Positions 29,810 through 36,612 of a DNA stretch of 36,612 nucleotides are shown in pieces (the stretch's first letter is position 1; each line of letters starts with the position of its first letter). The translations under genes were made by a program, and so were the position numbers. The notes beneath the pieces were generated by a model. That model had not been told where the DNA came from. It made no database searches and saw only the letters and a program-made list of their open reading frames with translations. The stretch spans positions 1-36,612 of the forward strand of contig DYBL01000086.1 in the NCBI GenBank assembly GCA_019418625.1. The letters run 5' to 3'. This DNA is from Clostridiales bacterium (lineage in GTDB: Bacteria > Bacillota > Clostridia > Oscillospirales > Oscillospiraceae).

Positions 29810-31072
29810 TCAGCGCAGGCGCCGCGCCTCCACATAATACCGCTTGTCCCGGGCCTCTCCCATGGAAAATGCCTTTCTGGGCAGCACGCCGTCCGCCATG
29901 ACGGTGGGGAACAGCTGGGCCTTTTCCATGGCAGGCAGGCAAAACGCCAGATTTCCGCTCCTGCGGCCCAGGCTCCGGGCCGCATCCTCTCCGTGGATAT
30001 AATCCAGCCTGCCTGCATGGGAAGCAAGATAGTCATCCAGGAATGTCTGAAGCGTCCCCACCGCCAAGTGGGCACGGGGTGCGGGGACCGTGACGGTCCC
30101 GCTGCCGCCGGACCAGGTAAAGGAAAACGTATGCCCCTCTCCCTCGCCCATATGGGCGCCGGGATAATAGGCCAGCAGCGCAGAGAGCACCGCCTCCGGC
30201 TCCACGCCGAACAGACAGCGGTGGATGGGTTCAAAGGTCAGCGCCATGTCGTGGCAGTTCACCACCTCCACCAGGGCAAACCGCTCCGGCAGCACCGCTC
30301 CCTCCGGTGCCGCTGCCTTCCGCTCTTCGTAGCAGGCTTTGGCTGCAGCCAGGGAGTGGTTGCCGTCTCCCACGGCAAACAGCATGGGATGCTCTTCCCC
30401 GCCGCCCAGATGCGCCAAGGCACGGGCAACCTGCTCCATCTGGGCCTGCGTCAATCGACTGCCATGTAAATGGCCGCCGCCCTGGAGCAAGTCAAAATCG
30501 TAAAGGGTCTCCATCCCCTCCTCCGTCTCCAGGGGCTCGATCACGGTGCGTTTCGGATCGTCGATGAGCAGCATCACATGGGGCAGCTCCAGCGGGGCCC
30601 CCCGGCGCACCGCCATCCGGGGCGGGATGCGGGAGAGCACTGTCCCCTCCGTGGCCCGGATCAGCGCACCGGAGCCGGGCGTGAAATCATACTGCTCCAG
30701 ATCCACCATGCCCACCAGTCCCTGGCGGACCCGGCCATTGGTCTGGGTGCGCCGCACATAAACCATGGACCGGGGCAGTGTGCGGAACACATCGCTATCC
30801 AGATACGACGCCATCGCAGTGTGGATGGCGCTGATCTCTCCGGCCTCGTCCGCCTCGCCCAAACGGGCCTCCGGCAGGATCAGATGCAGGGCAGAGGGCC
30901 TGTCTCCCACTGCCTCCTCCACCGCCTGCCAATACTCCGGCTGGGAGGTGAACTGGTCGCAGGCGATCACCGCCCAGGTCGTCATATCCGCAGTCCTGGG
31001 CAGCAGGATATCCGCGGGATAAAAACCTGCGGCGTCAAACAAGGTGTCTTCCTTCAAACCAAATGCCTCCAT
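29810..31072 (-). CDS. DUF1015 family protein
   Basis: A 420-residue protein of the DUF1015 family. Its key motif is GDGNHSLAAAKACYEE (about 255-270), like the DGHH/DGNH signature of ParB/Srx-fold kinases; AVIACDQFTSQPEYW near the start is also typical. ATG at 31072 with AGGAG just upstream is used; a GTG at 31084 overlapping the thrH stop is possible. It overlaps or abuts the ThrH-like phosphatase gene, and DUF1015 genes often lie with serA/serC, so a role in serine metabolism is inferred. Confidence 0.88.
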   Translation of the reverse strand: MEAFGLKEDTLFDAAGFYPADILLPRTADMTTWAVIACDQFTSQPEYWQAVEEAVGDRPSALHLILPEARLGEADEAGEISAIHTAMASYLDSDVFRTLPRSMVYVRRTQTNGRVRQGLVGMVDLEQYDFTPGSGALIRATEGTVLSRIPPRMAVRRGAPLELPHVMLLIDDPKRTVIEPLETEEGMETLYDFDLLQGGGHLHGSRLTQAQMEQVARALAHLGGGEEHPMLFAVGDGNHSLAAAKACYEERKAAAPEGAVLPERFALVEVVNCHDMALTFEPIHRCLFGVEPEAVLSALLAYYPGAHMGEGEGHTFSFTWSGGSGTVTVPAPRAHLAVGTLQTFLDDYLASHAGRLDYIHGEDAARSLGRRSGNLAFCLPAMEKAQLFPTVMADGVLPRKAFSMGEARDKRYYVEARRLR

Positions 31073-31080
31073 AGATCTCC

Positions 31081-31680
31081 TCACAGCGCCTGGAAAATGG
31101 CGGAAAGCAGTCCGTCATACTCCTCATAGGCGGGGATCTGGGGATACTGTGCCTTAATGGCGTCCGTACTGCGGAACAGGAAACCGGCCTTGCTGGCCTG
31201 GATCATGGCCAGGTCATTGTAGCTGTCTCCGCTGGCAATGGTATCGTAGCCCATGGACTGAAGCGCCTTCACCGTGGTGAGCTTGGACTGGGCACAGCGC
31301 ATTTTGAAATCCGTGATCTCCCCATCCGGCGCCACCACCAGGCTGTTGCAGAAAATGGTGGGCCAGCCCAGCTTTTCCATCAGAGGCATGGCAAACTCCT
31401 CAAAGGTATCGCTGAGGATGACCACCTGCGTCCTCCGGCGCAGCGCGTCCAAAAACGCCTTTGCGCCGGGCAGCGGGTCGATGGCGGCAATGGTCTTCTG
31501 GATCTGCTTCAATCCAAGACCGTGCTCTTTCAAAACACCCAGGCGCCAGCGCATGAGCTTGTCATAGTCCGGCTCGTCCCGGGTCGTCCTCTTGAGCTCC
31601 GGGATCCCGCTGGCCTCCGCAAAGGCGATCCAGATCTCCGGAACCAATACGCCCTCCATATCCAGGCAAACAATGTTCAT
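31081..31680 (-). CDS. thrH: ThrH-like HAD phosphatase (phosphoserine/homoserine)
   Basis: A 199-residue HAD-superfamily protein: motif I CLDMEGVL (residues 5-12; the catalytic Asp pattern is DxEG as in ThrH), VPEIWIAFAEASGIPELKRTTRDEPDY in part, motif II VVILSDTFEEF (Ser), motif IV SGDSYNDLAMI. These match ThrH, which dephosphorylates phosphoserine and can transfer phosphate to homoserine. AAGGAGGA is 8 nt before the ATG. It forms an operon with the DUF1015 gene. Confidence 0.92.
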   Translation of the reverse strand: MNIVCLDMEGVLVPEIWIAFAEASGIPELKRTTRDEPDYDKLMRWRLGVLKEHGLGLKQIQKTIAAIDPLPGAKAFLDALRRRTQVVILSDTFEEFAMPLMEKLGWPTIFCNSLVVAPDGEITDFKMRCAQSKLTTVKALQSMGYDTIASGDSYNDLAMIQASKAGFLFRSTDAIKAQYPQIPAYEEYDGLLSAIFQAL

Positions 31681-31718
31681 CCCCAGTCCTCCTTTTTCAT
31701 TTCAATTGAGATTTTTTC

Positions 31719-31747
31719 ATTATACGCCACAAACCGCCGGCGTGCAA
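31719..31747 (-). promoter_or_regulatory. Promoter of the thrH-DUF1015 operon
   Basis: Minus-strand TTGCAC (31747-31742), 17-bp spacer, TATAAT (31724-31719), 39 nt before the start codon. Confidence 0.85.
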
Positions 31748-31824
31748 TCGGCATGTATATTTTTTGCGCTGCGGGTCATCCTAGGCTTAAATTCCTGCCA
31801 TGGGGCAGACTGGAGGTTAAGAAA

Positions 31825-32049
31825 ATGCTGTTGGATAAACTGGCGCTGATCCTGGCCATCATCGGTGCCCTCAACTGGGGCGGCATCGGCCTGTTCGGTT
31901 TTGACACGGTGGCCTTTTTCTGCGGCGGACAAATGGCCGTGCTCGCCCGCGTGATCTACGCACTGGTGGGTCTTGCCGGAATCTGGTGCATCACGCTGCT
32001 CTTCCGGGGCGGTGAGGAGACCACGGGACATGCTCCCCATACGGCCTGA
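31825..32049 (+). CDS. DUF378 family membrane protein (YuzA-like)
   Basis: A 74-residue protein with two membrane helices: LDKLALILAIIGALNWGGIGLFGFD is the DUF378 signature (INWGL/LNWGGIGLFGFD), then ARVIYALVGLAGIWCITLLF. GGAGG lies 8 nt before the ATG at 31825. It is monocistronic, facing the antiporter gene across a shared terminator. Function unknown. Confidence 0.9.
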   Translation: MLLDKLALILAIIGALNWGGIGLFGFDTVAFFCGGQMAVLARVIYALVGLAGIWCITLLFRGGEETTGHAPHTA

Positions 32050-32062
32050 GTCGGGCAAACGG

Positions 32063-32090
32063 AAAAAGGACGCTTAAGAGCGTCCTTTTT
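32063..32090. terminator. Shared bidirectional terminator between DUF378 and antiporter genes
   Basis: AAAAAGGACGC (32063-32073) and GCGTCCTTTTT (32080-32090), 11 perfect pairs, 6-nt loop, T-tracts on both strands. Confidence 0.92.
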
Positions 32091-32098
32091 CTTATGGC

Positions 32099-33382
32099 TC
32101 AGGGCCGCTTCATCAGCTCCTGATCCTTTTGCAGCAGTTCGTCCGAGAGGATATCCAGCTGATCCGGCTTGACCACCCGGTCCGTCAGACCGCTCTCCTC
32201 CAGCTGGCCGGCACCTTCGCCGCGGTAGGCCAGCTTCAGCAGCACCGGCGTCAGGATCGAACAGGCTACCACCGTGATGATGACCGGCGTCATCATAGTC
32301 TGGCTGATGACGCCCATCTCCAATCCCCGGTTGGCTACGATCAGCGCCACCTCGCCGCGGCACGTCATACCCAGGCCAACCTGCAGGCTCTCTTTGTTGG
32401 TAAAGCCGCACAGCTTGGCGCCCAGGCCGCAGCCCACTACCTTGGATATGACCGCCAGCAGCACCAGCAGCAGCGTGAACAGCATCACGGAGCCGTCAAT
32501 GCCCCGCACATCCGCGCTGATACCCACACTGGCGAAAAACACCGGGGTGACCAGCAGATAGCTCAGCGGCTCAAACTTGGACTGGATGTAGGTAGCCTTG
32601 GGCGTGCAGGAGATGGCAAGACCAGCCACATAGGCGCCGATGATGTCCGCCACGCCGAAAAACGCCTCGGCGCAGTAGGCCATCAGCAGGCACAGCACAA
32701 ACGCCAGCACCGTGAACCGGCGGCGGTTTCGCCCGTCCGCCCGGGCCATCATCCAGCAAAATGCCTTTGTGGCGCACCAGCCCACCACAGCCGCAAACAC
32801 AAAAAACGCCACGATCTTCCCCAGTACCAGCGCCATACTGGAAGAGGAGCCTCCCAGGCCGCTGACGATGGTCAGCGCCACCAGGCCCAGCACATCATCG
32901 ATCAGCGCGGCAGCCAGGATCGTATTGCCCACACGGGTATTGAGCTTTCCCAGCTCCCGCAGCGTCTCCACGGTGATGCTCACAGAAGTGGCCGTGAGGA
33001 TCGTGCCCACAAATACCGCCTCCAGCCATCCGCCGGCGGAGATCAGCCCCCAGTGCTCGGCGCCCATGGCAAGCCCGGCGCCCATCAGCAGAGGCGTCAA
33101 AACGCCCAGCAGCGCCACCCAAAAACCCGCCTTCCCGGATTCCTTCAGGTCCTGGATGCTGGTGCCCACACCGGCGGTAAACAGGATCACGATCACACCC
33201 AGCTCAGAGATCTGATCCAAAAACTCGGTCTCCTGCAGTATATTCAGCATGGAAGGTCCCAGCAGCAAGCCTGCCAGCAGCGATCCTACCACTTGGGGCA
33301 TCTGAAATTTTTTGGTGACGATCCCCAAAAGCTTTGTGCTCAGCAGGATCAGTGCCAAATCCAGCAAAAAACGATAAGACAC
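32099..33382 (-). CDS. Cation:proton antiporter (CPA2/Kef-type)
   Basis: A 427-residue protein with about 12 membrane segments. It starts at GTG 33382 (VSYRFLLDLALILLSTKLLG), with AAGGGGA 7 nt upstream; an earlier start at 33424 would be in the operator palindrome. Family marks are FQMPQVVGSLLAGLLLGPSML, ILTATSVSITVETLRELG, the ion-site segment ALIDDVLGLVALTIV (adjacent Asp pair), and the C-terminal GMTCRGEVALIVANRGLE. It exchanges Na+ or K+ for protons across the membrane. No TrkA-N domain is attached. Confidence 0.93.
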   Translation of the reverse strand: MSYRFLLDLALILLSTKLLGIVTKKFQMPQVVGSLLAGLLLGPSMLNILQETEFLDQISELGVIVILFTAGVGTSIQDLKESGKAGFWVALLGVLTPLLMGAGLAMGAEHWGLISAGGWLEAVFVGTILTATSVSITVETLRELGKLNTRVGNTILAAALIDDVLGLVALTIVSGLGGSSSSMALVLGKIVAFFVFAAVVGWCATKAFCWMMARADGRNRRRFTVLAFVLCLLMAYCAEAFFGVADIIGAYVAGLAISCTPKATYIQSKFEPLSYLLVTPVFFASVGISADVRGIDGSVMLFTLLLVLLAVISKVVGCGLGAKLCGFTNKESLQVGLGMTCRGEVALIVANRGLEMGVISQTMMTPVIITVVACSILTPVLLKLAYRGEGAGQLEESGLTDRVVKPDQLDILSDELLQKDQELMKRP

Positions 33383-33422
33383 GAGTGAATCCCCTTCCCT
33401 CTCTCTAGATATTCCACCGCTC

Positions 33423-33434
33423 ACAAACGTTTGT
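33423..33434. promoter_or_regulatory. Palindrome before the antiporter gene (candidate operator)
   Basis: ACAAACGTTTGT is a perfect 12-bp palindrome with a central CG, 17 bp downstream of the -10. Such sites are typical of LacI-family operators; the regulator is not in the window. Confidence 0.5.
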
Positions 33435-33450
33435 TCCCGATGGATTATTT

Positions 33451-33478
33451 ATTGTACCCCTTTTTTTCTTGTTTACAA
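33451..33478 (-). promoter_or_regulatory. Promoter of the antiporter gene
   Basis: Minus-strand TTGTAA (33478-33473), 16-bp spacer, TACAAT (33456-33451). Confidence 0.65.
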
Positions 33479-33521
33479 TGGACGATTTTCACAAATAAAT
33501 CACCAGTAATTGTAAAATATG

Positions 33522-33557
33522 CGTAAAAAGCGGCCACTGGTAACCAGTGGCCGCTTT
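33522..33557 (-). terminator. Terminator after rqcH
   Basis: AAAGCGGCCACTGG (33527-33540) and CCAGTGGCCGCTTT (33544-33557) form 14 perfect pairs with a 3-nt loop; the minus-strand RNA continues UUUUUA. Confidence 0.88.
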
Positions 33558-33567
33558 GCACAAAGGC

Positions 33568-35319
33568 TCAGCGCGTCTGCAATTGTTTCACCAGCGCCGC
33601 GTCCGGTGTCACATAAACGGTACGGCACGTGGAATAAATTACCATGCCCGGCCGGCCGCCGGAGGGCTTTTTCACAAAGCGCACCGGGGTATAATCCACC
33701 GGTACATTGCTGCTCTCCCGGGCCTGGGAGTAGAATGCCGCCAGCTTGGCCGCCTCCAGGATCGTGTCCTCGCCTACTTCCGCACCGCCGGTGCAGAGGA
33801 TCACATGGGAGCCATGGATCTTCTGAGTATGCAGCCAAATATCCCGATGGTCGGCATCCTTCAGCGTCAGCTTGTCATTTTGCCGATTGTTCCGCCCCAC
33901 CAGCACCCGAAACCCGGAGCTGGTGCGAAATTCTCGGGGCTTGGCCTGCCTCTTCAGCTCCCTTTTGCCCTTTCCCTGGCTGCGCAGAAAGCCGGCCTGG
34001 CGCAGCTCGTCCCGGATATCCAGGAAGTCCTGCTCCATCTCCGCTTCCGCGATCTCCTCCAGAACGCTCTCCAGATACTCCAGGTCCCGGCGGGCAATGG
34101 CCATCTGTTCGGTCAAGTATCGCTCCGCCGTCTTCGCCTTGGTGTATTTTTTATAATACTTGGCCGCATTCTGCTGCGGCGTCAGCAGCGGGTCCAGGGA
34201 AATCGTGATGGAGCCGCCCTCCGGATCGTAGTAGTTCTCACATTCCAGCCGGGTCTGCCCCCGCTCCATGCGATAGAGATTGGCCGTGATCAGGTCCCCG
34301 CAGATCCGCAGCTGCTGGCGCTGCTGGGTAGCCTCATAGTCCTTTTCCTGTACGGCCAGCTTCCGGCGCAGCCGGTCCCGGGCCGTGGTGGCCGCGCGGA
34401 TCAGTTCCGCCCCCCGCTGCCGGGTCCGCTCCATCCGTTCCCGAGTCTCATAAAAGGAATCCAGCAGCGCGCTGAAGCTCTCATACCGCTCCAGCGTCAC
34501 AGCGCCGCCGTACTGATGCACAGGCACAGCGGCGATCTCCATGGGGCGGCCGTTCTGAAGCAGGCAGTACGGTGTGAAGTTGTTTTCCTTTATCGACTTT
34601 ACATAGTCGGCAAATGCCTCCCACAAGCGCTGCCGCTGGGTCTCATCCATGGAAAACAAGCGGCTGTCCGTCTCTCCCGAGGCGGAAAAGACCAGTTCCC
34701 GGGCCATCATGGGCGAAAGCCCGAAGTAGTGATCCAGCAAAAATGCGTCCGCCTTCCGCTCCTGGTCTGCACATGCGAGTTTTTCCCGGAATCCGTCCTC
34801 CGTCTCCTCGGTCACCGGCGTACGCCCGGTGCTCTCCGGCATTTGATAGTAAAGTCCCGGCAGCACCTGCCGGGCAGCAGACATATCCGCATCCACCCGA
34901 CGCAGACAGTCGATGATCCGCCCCTCCTCGTCCAGCAGGATCAAATTGGAACGGCGGCCCATGGCCTCCAGAATCAGTGTTCTGCGGCCGGGGCGGCCAA
35001 AGTCATCGGTAATATCCAGTTCCAGCTTTACCAGCCGCTCCAGAGGAGGCTGATAAAGATCCGCCACCCGGGCCCCCACCAGGTGCTTGCGCAGCAGCAT
35101 GCAGAACATGGGAGGCTCGGCAGGGTTGTCCCGCAGCAGCTCCGTCAGCTGGATGCGGGGCGCATTGGCCCCTGCATTGAGCAGCAGTCTGCGATTCCCC
35201 CGCAGCAGCAAAATCACCTGATCCCGGGCAGGCTGCTGCACCTTATCGATGCGCAGCCCCAGCAGCTGCGGCCGCAGCTCCTCCAAAACAGCTTGTAAAC
35301 AAACAGCATCCAACGCCAT
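33568..35319 (-). CDS. rqcH: Ribosome quality control protein RqcH (NFACT family)
   Basis: A 583-residue NFACT protein. The NFACT-N domain (about 1-200) opens MALDAVCLQAVLEELRPQLLG and has LEAMGRRSNLILLDEEGRIID. A long coiled coil with RTRQRGAELIRAATTARDRL follows, and the C-terminal NFACT-R/DUF814 domain has FRTSSGFRVLVGRNNRQND and DIWLHTQKIHGSHVIL. RqcH binds stalled 50S-peptidyl-tRNA and adds alanine tails. The position of the usual Asp-Arg pair appears as LERLV (Glu-Arg), a mild departure. It lies 4 bp after mrnC. Confidence 0.93.
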   Translation of the reverse strand: MALDAVCLQAVLEELRPQLLGLRIDKVQQPARDQVILLLRGNRRLLLNAGANAPRIQLTELLRDNPAEPPMFCMLLRKHLVGARVADLYQPPLERLVKLELDITDDFGRPGRRTLILEAMGRRSNLILLDEEGRIIDCLRRVDADMSAARQVLPGLYYQMPESTGRTPVTEETEDGFREKLACADQERKADAFLLDHYFGLSPMMARELVFSASGETDSRLFSMDETQRQRLWEAFADYVKSIKENNFTPYCLLQNGRPMEIAAVPVHQYGGAVTLERYESFSALLDSFYETRERMERTRQRGAELIRAATTARDRLRRKLAVQEKDYEATQQRQQLRICGDLITANLYRMERGQTRLECENYYDPEGGSITISLDPLLTPQQNAAKYYKKYTKAKTAERYLTEQMAIARRDLEYLESVLEEIAEAEMEQDFLDIRDELRQAGFLRSQGKGKRELKRQAKPREFRTSSGFRVLVGRNNRQNDKLTLKDADHRDIWLHTQKIHGSHVILCTGGAEVGEDTILEAAKLAAFYSQARESSNVPVDYTPVRFVKKPSGGRPGMVIYSTCRTVYVTPDAALVKQLQTR

Positions 35320-35323
35320 AGGG

Positions 35324-35725
35324 TCATTCCTCCATCATCGCGCAGAACAGCTCGTTGATGCGCTCAGTACGCCCCTGCAGCCAAAGCCACCCAAACAGCG
35401 CCTCCAGCGCGGTTGCCTCGCTGTACTGGGCGCGGCTGGCATGGGCCGGGACGGAATGCACCTGTGCGTTTCTCCCGCGCTTGAATACGGCCAGTTCTTC
35501 CTCCGACAAAAGCGGCAGGATCCGCTCCGCCTTCTCCGCCTGGCTCTCCGCCCGCACCAGCGCCACTGTGGAGCGGTGCAGTCCCTTTCCCGTGGCCTTT
35601 CCGTGGGCGCACAGCCAGGTGCGCACCAGAAGCTCAAATACCGCGTCTCCCATATGGGCTAGGCCGATGGAGCTGATAGACCGCAGCTGGTCATCCGATA
35701 ATGCATTTTCAAAGTAATTTGCCAT
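35324..35725 (-). CDS. mrnC: Mini-ribonuclease III
   Basis: A 133-residue RNase III-like catalytic domain without dsRBD: SIGLAHMGDAVFELLVRTWL contains the catalytic Asp27, and KRGRNAQVHSVPAHAS with TALEALFGWLWLQGR completes the family pattern (Glu in EALFG). MrnC matures 23S rRNA in Firmicutes. It is the first gene of a two-gene unit with rqcH, both linked to 50S subunits. Confidence 0.95.
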   Translation of the reverse strand: MANYFENALSDDQLRSISSIGLAHMGDAVFELLVRTWLCAHGKATGKGLHRSTVALVRAESQAEKAERILPLLSEEELAVFKRGRNAQVHSVPAHASRAQYSEATALEALFGWLWLQGRTERINELFCAMMEE

Positions 35726-35774
35726 TTGGTTTCTCCTTCAGTCCGCGCGGTGAACCCGCGCATCGCGCAGCGTT

Positions 35775-35803
35775 AGTATAGCATAGTTTTCCCCGCTTGT
35801 CAC
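35775..35803 (-). promoter_or_regulatory. Promoter of mrnC-rqcH
   Basis: Minus-strand GTGACA (35803-35798), 17-bp spacer, TATACT (35780-35775). Confidence 0.8.
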
Positions 35804-35813
35804 CCCGGTGTCC

Positions 35814-35842
35814 TTGCCTGTTCAGTGTCCATATGATATGAT
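35814..35842 (+). promoter_or_regulatory. Promoter of the CmpB-family gene
   Basis: TTGCCT (35814-35819), 17-bp spacer, TATGAT (35837-35842) with an extended TG. It starts 10 bp from the divergent mrnC promoter. Confidence 0.75.
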
Positions 35843-35868
35843 AATAAAAAATGTTTTGGGAGGCGCGT

Positions 35869-36423
35869 ATGAAACAGAAGTCACGGCCCTATGAGGCTTG
35901 GTTCCTGTATTTTATTCTGTATTCGGTCATCGGCTGGACCTATGAGGTCTTTTTGGAAGTGGTCGTCTATCAGTGGGGCTATTCCGACCGGGGCGTCCTC
36001 CACGGGCCCTATTGCCCCGTCTACGGTGTGGGTGCACTGGCCTTCCTGTTGTGCTTCCACCGCCTGATGGCGCAAAAGGAACCCCGCTGGCTGCGGCTCC
36101 TGAAACCGCTCATCATCTTTTTGGGCTGCATGGCAGTGGCCACCGGCATCGAGCTTGTCACCAGCTATCTGCTGGAATGGCTCACCGGCAGTTGGCCCTG
36201 GCAGACCTATGTGGACTACGGGATCAATTTTCAAGGCCGGATCGCCCTCTCCCCCTCCATTCGCTTTGGTCTTGGAGGCGTGTTCTTCTTATTTGTGCTC
36301 CAGCCTCTGTTCCAGCGGATCGTTGGTGCTCTATCCCCCACCGTCCGTACCTGGGTGTTCCGGGGCGTGCTGTTCCTCTTTCTGTTGGACTGCGCGTTTA
36401 CCTGGCTGCCGGTCATCTTCTGA
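35869..36423 (+). CDS. CmpB-family (putative ABC-transporter type IV) membrane protein
   Basis: A 184-residue protein starting MKQKSRPYEAWFLYF at 35869 (GGGAGG upstream). It has about five membrane segments and the family signature FILYSVIGWTYEVFLE followed by RGVLHGPYCPVYGVGAL and a Trp-rich YVDYGINFQGRIAL. Members are annotated as putative ABC permeases but have no partner ATPase here; the function is not established. Confidence 0.88.
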   Translation: MKQKSRPYEAWFLYFILYSVIGWTYEVFLEVVVYQWGYSDRGVLHGPYCPVYGVGALAFLLCFHRLMAQKEPRWLRLLKPLIIFLGCMAVATGIELVTSYLLEWLTGSWPWQTYVDYGINFQGRIALSPSIRFGLGGVFFLFVLQPLFQRIVGALSPTVRTWVFRGVLFLFLLDCAFTWLPVIF

Positions 36424-36452
36424 CATCGTTTCTATCCTGCGGTTTCAAATCA

Positions 36453-36486
36453 AAAAAGACTCCATCCGAAAGGATGGAGTCTTTTT
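36453..36486. terminator. Bidirectional terminator between CmpB-family gene and etfA
   Basis: AAAAAGACTCCATCC (36453-36467) and GGATGGAGTCTTTTT (36472-36486) pair perfectly around a GAAA loop, with T-tracts both ways. Confidence 0.93.
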
Positions 36487-36503
36487 GATTCATGGCGAAA
36501 CGC

Positions 36504-36612
36504 TTACTTCGCGGCCTTGGCGGCGCGAACAGCCTCGATCAGCAGCGGGGTGACCTTAAACAGGTCGCCGCAGATGCCGTAGTCGGCGATCTCGAAGATG
36601 GGAGCGGTCTCG
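36504..36612 (-). CDS. etfA: Electron transfer flavoprotein alpha subunit, C-terminus
   Basis: Only the last 35 codons are in the window: TAPIFEIADYGICGDLFKV and LLIEAVRAAKAAK, the typical end of EtfA (…ADYGIVGDL…), the FAD-binding subunit that passes electrons from acyl-CoA dehydrogenases or, in anaerobes, takes part in electron bifurcation. Stop TAA at 36504-36506. The rest of the etf/bcd operon would lie to the right. Confidence 0.85.
   Translation of the reverse strand, partial: ETAPIFEIADYGICGDLFKVTPLLIEAVRAAKAAK

Noticed and set aside
32129..33388. Plus-strand open frame opposite the antiporter
   Set aside because: Gln/His-rich shadow frame; the minus strand encodes a complete transporter.

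Overview
The window holds the greater part of a transposable (Mu-type) prophage, from about 1 to about 28,250, inserted in a bacterial chromosome whose genes fill 28,449-36,612. The host looks like a fairly GC-rich gut Firmicute of the Oscillospiraceae type (Flavonifractor/Lawsonibacter-like). This is inferred from the B. subtilis-like gene content (mrnC, rqcH, ispE, CmpB-family membrane protein, etfA), strong AGGAGG ribosome sites, sigma-A promoters and U-tract terminators. No species marker is present.

Reading leftward (minus strand) from the genetic switch at 26.8 kb, the prophage runs as follows. First come a Ner-like Cro-type regulator, a MuA-like DDE transposase and a MuB-like AAA+ activator. 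A DnaC-like helicase loader and a run of small early genes follow, several with zinc-ribbon-like Cys clusters, then Mu gp16-like and Mor-like proteins. A strong terminator lies at 18.65 kb. The late segment begins with a gp25-position membrane/coiled-coil protein, a gp26-position protein, gp27 and a NusG paralogue. A 270-nt structured leader, the large terminase, portal, gpF-like head protein, scaffold and capsid follow. The contractile tail then follows PBSX/skin (xkd/yqb) order through connector genes, terminator protein, sheath, tube, frameshifted chaperone, tape measure, LysM hub protein, baseplate and tail fibre. The left end of the prophage and any lysis genes lie outside the window. Rightward from the switch are the probable repressor, an AT-rich cargo gene, a terminator and the transposase-end region with repeated CCTCTTAAA sites.

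The phage is therefore a chimera: Mu-style transposition, control and packaging drive a PBSX-style virion. Two features stand out as possible undescribed systems. One is a NusG paralogue placed between the Mor-like gene and the structural genes, with a 74-nt extended hairpin just downstream and terminator-like hairpins inside the late operon, which suggests phage-encoded processive antitermination. The other is a pair of three-hairpin intercistronic RNA-like elements in the early operon whose third stem shows a compensatory base-pair change.

The host part contains ispE, a 51-residue membrane protein, a DUF1015 protein overlapping a ThrH-like phosphatase, a DUF378 membrane protein, a CPA2-type cation:proton antiporter, rqcH preceded by mrnC, a CmpB-family membrane protein and the last 35 codons of etfA. 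Most of these units are bounded by clear hairpin terminators and recognisable promoters.
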